Positions 25,326-31,911 of a stretch of DNA of 64,000 nucleotides are shown here, one piece after another (the stretch's first letter is position 1; the number at the start of each line of letters is the position of its first letter). Origin of the DNA: Curtobacterium flaccumfaciens (lineage in GTDB: Bacteria; Actinomycetota; Actinomycetes; Actinomycetales; Microbacteriaceae); NCBI RefSeq assembly GCF_004361695.1, contig NZ_SNVW01000001.1, forward strand, positions 531,170-595,169, written 5' to 3'. Below the pieces are notes generated by a model that saw only the letters and a program-made list of their open reading frames with translations, was not told the origin of the DNA and did no database searches. Made by a program: the position numbers and the translations under genes.

Positions 25326-26068
25326 CAGTCGGGTTCGACGGCCTCGGTCGGATCGTCACGCCGGAGCGCCTGGCGCACGCGCTCCACGATCGTGGCCGGC
25401 GGGTTGTTGTAGGCGTTCGCGGGCTCCTGGCCGCTGAGCTCCTGGATCGCGGCCATCACGGCGTCGGTGGCGTGGCGGCGAGCACGGCCCGAGGACGCTT
25501 CGCCGAACGACGACAGGTCGAGCGGCTTCCCGAACTCGATCGTCACCTTCGCGAGCTTCGGGACCCGCGATCCGACCGGCTGCACGTCCTCGGTGCCGCT
25601 GAGCGCGACGGGCACCACCGGAGCGCCACTCGTCAGGGCGAGCCAGGCCACGCCCGTGCGGCCCTTGTAGATCCGGCCGTCGAGCGAGCGCGTGCCCTCG
25701 GGGTAGATCGCGAAGGCCTCGCCCGCCTCGAGCCGTTCGAGGCCGAGGTCGAGGGCGTGCTGCGCCGCCGACCCCGCACCGCGCTCGACGCCGATGGCGC
25801 CGATGCCGCCGAAGAACGCACGGGACACGGCACCGCGCAGGCCCGTCCCGGTGAAGTACTCCTGCTTCGCGAGGAACGAGACCTTCCGGGGCGCCATCAG
25901 CGTGATCGCCGGGGAGTCGATGAACGAGCGGTGGTTGCTCGCCAGGATCACCGGGCCGCGCTTCGGGACGTTCTTCCGACCGATGATCCGTGGACGCCAC
26001 AGCATGCGTGCCAGCGGGGTCACCACCGCACGGCTGAGCGTGGTGGTGAACTTCGTCGATCCGGACAC
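25325..26068 (-). CDS. plsC: 1-acyl-sn-glycerol-3-phosphate acyltransferase family protein
   Basis: A 247-aa PlsC-type acyltransferase. The catalytic HX4D motif is NHRSFID (His near residue 46). The glycerol-phosphate-binding block is IYPEGTRSLDG, and VPVALSGTEDV is the usual block IV. It makes phosphatidic acid from lysophosphatidic acid at the inner face of the membrane. The GTG at 26066-26068 carries a GAGGAG-like ribosome site. Specificity for a particular acyl acceptor cannot be stated, so the symbol is provisional. Confidence 0.85.
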   Translation of the reverse strand: MSGSTKFTTTLSRAVVTPLARMLWRPRIIGRKNVPKRGPVILASNHRSFIDSPAITLMAPRKVSFLAKQEYFTGTGLRGAVSRAFFGGIGAIGVERGAGSAAQHALDLGLERLEAGEAFAIYPEGTRSLDGRIYKGRTGVAWLALTSGAPVVPVALSGTEDVQPVGSRVPKLAKVTIEFGKPLDLSSFGEASSGRARRHATDAVMAAIQELSGQEPANAYNNPPATIVERVRQALRRDDPTEAVEPD

Positions 26069-26146
26069 CGGGCCTCCTCGTGACGGGAGTCTCCGAGTGT
26101 AGTGACGGCCGCGGCACCCGCATGCCCGTCCGGGAATGTGTCGCGG

Positions 26147-28030
26147 TCAGTCCGCCGCGGCGACCACGTCGAGCACGGCACGGCCGTAGCGCTCGAGCTT
26201 CGCCCCACCGACGCCGGAGATCTCGGACAGCTGGTCCTCGTCCGCCGGCTTCACCGCCGCGATGCCGCGCAACGTCGCGTCGTTGAACACCACGTACGCC
26301 GGGACACCCTGCTCGCGGGCCTGGGCCGCACGCCACACGCGCAGTGCCTCGAAGAGCCCGACGGCTTCCTGCGGCATGTCCGTCACGACCGCGCGTCGTG
26401 CCCGGCTGCCGCGCGGTGCCTTCACCGGGTCGCGGCGCATCCGCACGGTGACCTTGCCGCCGAGGACGTCCGCACTCGTCGGACTGAGGACGATCGTGCC
26501 GAACCCGTCGCCCGACACCGCGGCGTACCCCTGCGCCAGCAGCTGCCGCGCGACCGCGCGCCACTCGGCCTCGCCGAGGTCGTTGCCGATGCCGAAGGTC
26601 GCGAGGGACTCGTGACGGAGCTCCTGCACGCGCGGCGACGGCTTGCCGACCAGGATGTCGACGAGGTGCGACACGCCGTACCGCTGCCCGCGCTCACGGT
26701 CGAGCCGGACGACGGTGGAGAGGAGCTTCTGCGCCGGCACCGTGCCGTCCCACGACTCGGGCGGGGCGATGCACGTGTCGCAGTTGCCGCACGCCGTGGA
26801 CTCCTGCCCGAAGTACGCGAGCAGCCGGACGCGGCGGCACTCGATCGTCTCGCACAGGGCGAGCATGGCGTCGAGGTGCGCGCTGAGCTGCCGTCGGTGC
26901 GCTGCGTCGCCCTCGGACTGGTCGATCATCCGGCGCTGTTGCACGACGTCGTTCAGACCGTAGGCGAGCCACGCGGTCGCGGGCAGCCCGTCGCGCCCGG
27001 CACGACCGGTCTCTTGGTAGTACCCCTCGACCGACTTCGGCAGGTCGAGGTGCGCCACGAAACGGACGTCCGGCTTGTCGATGCCCATGCCGAACGCGAT
27101 CGTGGCGACCATGACGATGCCGTCCTCGCGCAGGAAGGTCGACTGGTTGCGCTCCCGCACCGTGGCGTCGAGGCCGGCGTGGTACGGCAGCGCCGGGATC
27201 CCCTGCTCGGCGAGGGCGGTCGCGGTGCGCTCGACCGAGTTGCGGGACAGGCAGTAGACGATGCCCGCGTCGCCGCTGTGCTCGGTGCGGATGAAGGTGA
27301 GGAGCTGCTGCAGCGCGCCGGTCTTCGGCTCGATGCGGTACTGGATGTTCGGCCGGTCGAAGTCGGCGACGAAGTGTGCGGCGTCGTCGAGGCCGAGCCG
27401 AGCCGAGATCTCACGGTGGGTCTGCGGCGTGGCCGTGGCCGTCAGCGCGATGCGCGGCACCGTCGGCCAGCGCTCGTGCAGGACGCTCAGCTCGAGGTAG
27501 TCCGGACGGAAGTCGTGCCCCCACTGTGCGACGCAGTGGGCTTCGTCGATGGCGAACAGGGCGATCCGCGCGCGGTCGAGCAGTGCGCGGGTGGACTCGA
27601 GTCGGAGCCGCTCGGGTGCGAGGTAGAGCATGTCCACCTCGCCCGAGACGACCGCACGCTCGACGCGGGCCCGTTCGTCGGGGCCCTGCGTCGAGTTGAG
27701 GAACGCGGCCTTGACGCCGTTCGCTGCGAGGGCGTCGACTTGGTCCTGCATGAGGGCGATGAGTGGCGACACGACGACCCCGACGCCGTCGCGGACGAGT
27801 GACGGCACCTGGTAGCACAGCGATTTGCCGCCACCGGTGGGCATGAGCACGAGGGCGTCACCGCCGGACACGACCTGGTCGATGATCGCGGCCTGCTCGC
27901 CCCGGAAGTCGTCGTACCCCCAGACGCGCCGCAGCACCTCGAGCGCAGCGGCGCGCGCCTGCGAGACCGCACCAGCGGGCGCAGAGGCGCCCCCGTCGGG
28001 CACGGCGACGGGCGCGGGCGTGGTGCTCAT
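26147..28030 (-). CDS. recQ: ATP-dependent DNA helicase RecQ
   Basis: A 627-aa superfamily 2 helicase. Walker A is PTGGGKSLCYQ, DEAHC is in motif II, TATATP is motif III, and QETGRAGRDGLP is motif VI. A zinc-binding region with CRRVRLLAYF and ACGNCDTC is followed by the RQC winged helix, and an HRDC domain closes the protein (EALRVWRAAQAREQGVPAY...). It unwinds DNA 3' to 5' in recombination and fork repair. TAGGCT (minus strand, 28037-28042) ends six bases before the ATG. The CPBP protease gene lies immediately upstream on the same strand. Confidence 0.95.
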   Translation of the reverse strand: MSTTPAPVAVPDGGASAPAGAVSQARAAALEVLRRVWGYDDFRGEQAAIIDQVVSGGDALVLMPTGGGKSLCYQVPSLVRDGVGVVVSPLIALMQDQVDALAANGVKAAFLNSTQGPDERARVERAVVSGEVDMLYLAPERLRLESTRALLDRARIALFAIDEAHCVAQWGHDFRPDYLELSVLHERWPTVPRIALTATATPQTHREISARLGLDDAAHFVADFDRPNIQYRIEPKTGALQQLLTFIRTEHSGDAGIVYCLSRNSVERTATALAEQGIPALPYHAGLDATVRERNQSTFLREDGIVMVATIAFGMGIDKPDVRFVAHLDLPKSVEGYYQETGRAGRDGLPATAWLAYGLNDVVQQRRMIDQSEGDAAHRRQLSAHLDAMLALCETIECRRVRLLAYFGQESTACGNCDTCIAPPESWDGTVPAQKLLSTVVRLDRERGQRYGVSHLVDILVGKPSPRVQELRHESLATFGIGNDLGEAEWRAVARQLLAQGYAAVSGDGFGTIVLSPTSADVLGGKVTVRMRRDPVKAPRGSRARRAVVTDMPQEAVGLFEALRVWRAAQAREQGVPAYVVFNDATLRGIAAVKPADEDQLSEISGVGGAKLERYGRAVLDVVAAAD

Positions 28031-28039
28031 GCCACGAGC

Positions 28040-29155
28040 CTACGGCCGACCGGCGACACCCACGGCGTTGTCCACAGCGCCCGCGCGGTCGCCGGACCCG
28101 GCCACGTCGTCGGCGCGGGTCGGGGCGGTGGCCCAGCCCGTGCCTCCAGGCCGGAGCCACTGCCGCCCGCCTGCCCAGGCCGGGGCCACACCGCGGAACC
28201 GGGGCGCTTCCTGCCCGGCGAACCGCCGGTCGAGGCCCCGCCACCAGGCGAGGAGCTCCACCATGCCCCAGAACGCCAACGACGTCGCGAGCGTGAGCAG
28301 CCAGCCGCCGACCGTGCCGTTCGACGAGTCGAGGTCGATCTTGGACCAACCGGGCGCCTGCAGCACGAAGATCATGATGTTGTTGAACGCGTGCTGCAGG
28401 ACGGTGGCTTCCATGCCGCCGGTGCGCAGGACGATGATCGCCGCGATCAGGCCGAACGAGCCGACGTCGAGGATGCCCCAGACGTTGTAGCCGTTCGGGA
28501 TGTGCAGCAGGGCGAACACCACGGTCGAGACCGCCACGGCGACCACCGTGCCGACGACGCGCCACGGGATCCACGAGCCGATCGTCTGCATGAGGAAGCC
28601 GCGGAAGATGTACTCCTCCGCCGCGCCCTGGAACGGCACGAGCAGCAGCACGAGCACGATCGTCAGGGTCAGCGTGCCGATCGAGACCGTCGACTGCCCG
28701 ATCGCGGCGTGGTCCCACCCGAAGCCGCCGTCGAACGTGAACATGCCGCCGGTCTGGAACAGGAACATGACCACGGCGATGACGAGCGTCGGCAGGAGGC
28801 ACCAGGCCGTCCACGCCCAGCGCACCCGGAAGCGCGTCGAGGACAGGATGCCGGCCGGTCCGATCCGCGCGATCTTCACCGCGAGCAGGATGCCGGGCAG
28901 CAGCACCACGAGTGACACGAGCGACATCGACAGGACGATCGGGTCCGTCGGGTCGAGCGCGCCGCTCGCCAGGTCGTTCTGCAGGTCCATCAGCCCCTGC
29001 GGCCCCTGCGTGGCACCGATCGGGACGAAGTAGGCGACCGCGATGAGGACCTGCGACGCGAGGTACCAGCCCGCCAGGAAGGCGAGGGCCACGAGCGGGC
29101 GCCACCACCTCCAGCGTGCGTCGACGCGGGGCAGGCGGTGGTAGGGAACGCTCAC
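28040..29155 (-). CDS. CPBP-family intramembrane metalloprotease
   Basis: A 371-aa membrane protein with about eight helices. The CPBP/CAAX-like signature is complete: GAAEEYIFRGFL (paired glutamates and arginine), FALLHIPNG and HAFNN. Family members cut prenylated or other membrane proteins, or handle bacteriocin maturation. The substrate here is unknown. The C-terminal tail after the last helix is Gly/Ala/Trp-rich, and part of it is encoded by an arm of the CTGGAGGC repeat (about 28140-28153). TAGCCT (minus strand, 29163-29168) ends seven bases before the GTG. It ends nine bases before recQ. Confidence 0.85.
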   Translation of the reverse strand: MSVPYHRLPRVDARWRWWRPLVALAFLAGWYLASQVLIAVAYFVPIGATQGPQGLMDLQNDLASGALDPTDPIVLSMSLVSLVVLLPGILLAVKIARIGPAGILSSTRFRVRWAWTAWCLLPTLVIAVVMFLFQTGGMFTFDGGFGWDHAAIGQSTVSIGTLTLTIVLVLLLVPFQGAAEEYIFRGFLMQTIGSWIPWRVVGTVVAVAVSTVVFALLHIPNGYNVWGILDVGSFGLIAAIIVLRTGGMEATVLQHAFNNIMIFVLQAPGWSKIDLDSSNGTVGGWLLTLATSLAFWGMVELLAWWRGLDRRFAGQEAPRFRGVAPAWAGGRQWLRPGGTGWATAPTRADDVAGSGDRAGAVDNAVGVAGRP

Positions 29156-29191
29156 GCCACGCAGGCTACCGGGCGGGGCAGGATGGGAGCC

Positions 29192-30133
29192 GTGCTCACC
29201 GTCGTCCTCGGCCTCTCCGGCGCGTTCGTCTACGGCTTCGCCGACTTCCTCGGTGGTCTGGCGTCGCGGCGTCTCCGCGCGGTGACCGTCGCCGCCGTCG
29301 CAGCGGCCGTCGGGATCGTGCCACTGCTGCTCGGGCTCGTGGTGGTCGGCGGTGTCCTCAGCTGGACCGGCACACTGTGGGGCGCCGTCGCCGGGGCGTC
29401 CGGAGGCGTCGGGGTGCTCCTGCTCTACCGTGCGCTGGCGATCGGTCCGATGAGCGTGCTCTCACCCCTCACCGCCGTGTTCGCCGCGGTCGTGCCCGTG
29501 CTGGTCGCGGTGCTCCGCGGGACGGCGTTGTCCGGGCTCGCGATCGCCGCGCTCGTGGTTGCGGTGGTCGCGGTCGTGCTCGTCGCCGCCGTCCGGGACA
29601 CCTCCGGCGCGCGCGTCACGGCACGCGGCCTCGTCACCGCGGCGATCGCCGGGTGCGGGTTCGGCGGCATCGTGCTGGCGTACGACCTCACGCCGTCCGA
29701 CTCCGGTGTCGCGCCCCTGGTCGTCGCGCGGGTGCTGCAGGCGGTGCTGCTCGGTGCGGCGGCCGTCGGCACGGCGCTGGCCGGCCGCCCTGGAGGCGCG
29801 GGAGACCCCGCCACGTCGGCCGACGCTGCGGGGTCTGCCGTGCCTCCAGGGCCGGTGGTGCGTCCGGTGGGTCCGGTGCGGTGGCCGGCCCGTCTGCTGC
29901 TCACGGTGGTGGCCTGTGGCGTGCTGGACGCGCTGGCGAACGTGTTCATCCAGGCGGGGCTGCACTCGAGCGACGACCCGGTGACGCTGCCCGTCGTCAG
30001 TGTGCTCAACGCGCTGTACCCGATCGGCACCGTGGTGCTCGCGGGCGTGGTGCTGCGGGAGCGGCTGACCGCGGTGCAGTGGGCCGGCATCGTGCTGGCG
30101 TTCGCCGCGTCCGTGGGGCTGGCGCTGGCGTAG
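29192..30133 (+). CDS. EamA/DMT-family transporter
   Basis: A 313-aa protein with ten hydrophobic helices in two EamA repeats (LLYRALAIGPMSVLSPLTAVFAAVVP in the first, LNALYPIGTVVLAGVVLRERLTAVQ in the second). It probably exports a small metabolite or amino acid. A Gly/Ala/Pro-rich loop of about 30 residues between the repeats is encoded by the inverted repeat at 29789-29850. The GTG at 29192 is preferred over an in-frame ATG at 29183, because CAGGAT (29179-29184) ends seven bases before the GTG and overlaps that ATG. Confidence 0.82.
   Translation: MLTVVLGLSGAFVYGFADFLGGLASRRLRAVTVAAVAAAVGIVPLLLGLVVVGGVLSWTGTLWGAVAGASGGVGVLLLYRALAIGPMSVLSPLTAVFAAVVPVLVAVLRGTALSGLAIAALVVAVVAVVLVAAVRDTSGARVTARGLVTAAIAGCGFGGIVLAYDLTPSDSGVAPLVVARVLQAVLLGAAAVGTALAGRPGGAGDPATSADAAGSAVPPGPVVRPVGPVRWPARLLLTVVACGVLDALANVFIQAGLHSSDDPVTLPVVSVLNALYPIGTVVLAGVVLRERLTAVQWAGIVLAFAASVGLALA
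29789..29850. repeat. CTGGAGGC inverted repeat inside the EamA gene
   Basis: CCTGGAGGCGCG (29789-29800) and TGCCTCCAGG (29841-29850) are the two arms of the window-wide repeat, 40 bases apart and in frame. They encode a low-complexity loop between the two EamA halves. Confidence 0.75.
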
Positions 30134-30183
30134 GTGCTTCTGCGCGTTCGCCGCTCCCGTCGCGGGCCGTCCGGGTCTCGCGC

Positions 30184-30227
30184 TGAGCGACACTTCTCGG
30201 CTTCCGGAGCGCGTGAGGTGTCGCTCA
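30184..30227. terminator. Ten-base-pair hairpin between convergent genes
   Basis: TGAGCGACAC (30184-30193) and GTGTCGCTCA (30218-30227) are perfect arms with a 24-base loop. They lie between the EamA gene and the convergent acetyltransferase gene. A GGTCGG triplication follows at 30239-30256. Confidence 0.65.
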
Positions 30228-30266
30228 CGCCGAAACTCGGGTCGGGGTCGGGGTCGGCCGGGGCGG

Positions 30267-30710
30267 TCAGGCGTCGGGGATGAGGCGCTTACCGAGGGAC
30301 ACCGTGTGGTCCGGGGCGTAGCCGAGCGACCCGTAGAAGCCGAGCACCTGCTCGTTGCCGGCACGGACCTGCAGGTTGAGCTTCGGGCAGCCGAGGTCGG
30401 TGAGGAGGCGCTCGAACTCCGCCATGAGCGCCCGGCCGAGGCCGGAGCCCTGCAGGTCCGGGCGCACCGCGAGGTAGTTCACCCAGCCGCGGTGCCCGTC
30501 GAACCCCGCCATGCCCGCGCCGACGATGTTGCGCTCGGCCGGCTCGGGTCCCACCGGCTCGGCGACCAGGAACAGCTCGGGCTGGACGGTCAGCTTCCGC
30601 GCGATGTCGCGTCGGGGGTCGTTCCACGGACGGACGAGCCCGCAGGACTCCCACAGGGCGATGACGGCATCGGTGTCGGCCGGGGCGAAGGCGCGGAGGA
30701 CGTGCTGCAT
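30267..30710 (-). CDS. GNAT-family acetyltransferase, YpeA-like
   Basis: A 147-aa N-acetyltransferase. The acetyl-CoA loop is VRPDLQGSGLGRALM, and the C-terminal LQVRAGNEQVLGFYGSLGY block is characteristic of YpeA and related GNATs. An opening of LWESCGLVRPWNDPRRDI also matches that group. Length is normal. The ATG at 30708-30710 is preceded by GAGGAG and, at six bases, by TACCGT on the minus strand, so either a leadered or a leaderless start fits. The target amine is unknown. Confidence 0.88.
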   Translation of the reverse strand: MQHVLRAFAPADTDAVIALWESCGLVRPWNDPRRDIARKLTVQPELFLVAEPVGPEPAERNIVGAGMAGFDGHRGWVNYLAVRPDLQGSGLGRALMAEFERLLTDLGCPKLNLQVRAGNEQVLGFYGSLGYAPDHTVSLGKRLIPDA

Positions 30711-30806
30711 CTCCTCACGGTAACGGTGCTGTGGAGAACCTCGTCACGGTGTCGTCGCCGTGGTCTGATAGACCTGTCCGACCACCCCTTCCGGATCAGG
30801 AGCCCC

Positions 30807-31610
30807 GTGACCGCACACGAGACACTCCCGTCGCGTCGTTCCCGACGAGACGGCGCCGATCGTGCGACGCGGGCGCCCCGTCGTCGGCAGACCGTCGGCG
30901 GCGCGATCGTGTCCCTCATCGCGGAGCTCCTCATCATCGCCGGCGCCGGCACCGGCCTGTACGTCGTGTGGACCGCGTGGTGGACGGACGTCGTCGCCGT
31001 GAACGCGCAGACGCACCTCGTCGAGGGGCTCGGGCAGCAGAAGCCCGTGGCCGGCGTGGGCACCGAGCACCGGGGCCCCGCGCCCGTGCTCGCCGAGCCG
31101 CCGAACCTCAGCGACGTCTTCGGGACGATGCAGATCCCGCGGTTCGGCAAGGACTACGACCGGCCCATCGGCGAGGGCACCGACCGTGAGAAGGTCCTCA
31201 ACACGATCGGGCTCGGCCACTACCAGGACACCGCGATGCCGGGCGCCGAGGGCAACTTCGCCGTCGCCGGGCACCGCGTGACCTACGGCAAGCCGCTCAA
31301 CCAGATCGCCGAGCTCAAGCGGGGCGACTCGGTCGTGGTGCGGGTCACCGACGCCAAGACGAAGTTCGACGTCTGGTACGTGTACAAGGTCACGGACTCG
31401 CAGATCGTCACCCCGGACCACATCGAGACCATCGCGCCGGTGCCGAACAAGCCGGGCGTGGAGCCCACCGCCGACGACCGCTGGCTGACCCTGACCGCGT
31501 GCCACCCGATGTGGTCCGCCAAGGAGCGCTTCGTCACGCACGCCAAGCTCGACTACTGGATGCCCGCGTCGGAGGGCACCCCGAAGGAACTCTCGGAGAC
31601 CGCGAAGTGA
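30807..31610 (+). CDS. srtE: Class E sortase
   Basis: A 267-aa transpeptidase with a basic cytoplasmic N-terminus, one signal-anchor helix (SLIAELLIIAGAGTGLYVVW) and the sortase beta-barrel. The catalytic histidine is in FAVAGHRVTYG, the cysteine in LTLTACHPMW and the arginine in SAKERFVTHA. The TLTACxP context is typical of actinobacterial class E enzymes, which anchor LAxTG proteins to the wall. The GTG carries a strong AGGAG ribosome site. The 15 bases before the start are shared with the TasA-like gene. Its stop overlaps the next small gene as GTGA. Confidence 0.92.
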   Translation: MTAHETLPSRRSRRDGADRATRAPRRRQTVGGAIVSLIAELLIIAGAGTGLYVVWTAWWTDVVAVNAQTHLVEGLGQQKPVAGVGTEHRGPAPVLAEPPNLSDVFGTMQIPRFGKDYDRPIGEGTDREKVLNTIGLGHYQDTAMPGAEGNFAVAGHRVTYGKPLNQIAELKRGDSVVVRVTDAKTKFDVWYVYKVTDSQIVTPDHIETIAPVPNKPGVEPTADDRWLTLTACHPMWSAKERFVTHAKLDYWMPASEGTPKELSETAK

Positions 31611-31783
31611 TCTTCCCGTTCGTGTGGCGGATCCTGCCCGGTCCGACCGCCCTCAAGGTGCTCGAGCTGCTCGTGCTCCTCGCCGCGATCGTGTTCGTGC
31701 TGTTCACGTGGGTGTTCCCGTGGGTCGCAGCGGACATCCTGCCGCCGCCCGACGGCACCGTGGACGTCACGCCGTCACCCTGA
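31607..31783 (+). CDS. Small membrane protein of the sortase operon
   Basis: A 58-aa protein with one strongly hydrophobic helix (VLELLVLLAAIVFVLFTWVFPWV) and a short acidic, proline-rich C-terminus. The GTG overlaps the sortase stop by four bases, so it is translationally coupled. Similar short membrane proteins follow class E sortase genes in related actinomycetes. The function is not known. Confidence 0.75.
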   Translation: MIFPFVWRILPGPTALKVLELLVLLAAIVFVLFTWVFPWVAADILPPPDGTVDVTPSP

Positions 31784-31830
31784 CCGACCGCGGCGGACGT
31801 GCCGACCGGCGGCGCCAGGTGCGCTGACCG

Positions 31831-31903
31831 ACGTCGCCGTCGCAATCGCCGTCGCCGTCGCAATCGCCGTCGCGGTCGCGGTCGCGGTCGCCGTCGCCGC
31901 CGC
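31831..31903. repeat. GTCGCC/GTCGCG/GTCGCA hexamer-like array
   Basis: About twelve imperfect six-base units (GTCGCC, GTCGCG and CAATCGCC variants) fill the gap between the small sortase-linked gene and the convergent sbcC. Two CAATCGCCGTCGC units interrupt an otherwise GTCGCS pattern. No gene is apparent in it. Confidence 0.85.
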
Positions 31904-31911
31904 GCCAGCCG

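Noticed and set aside
29183..29191. The ATG at 29183 as start of the EamA transporter
   Set aside because: It lies inside the CAGGAT -10 element. The GTG at 29192 has the leaderless spacing shared by many genes of the window.
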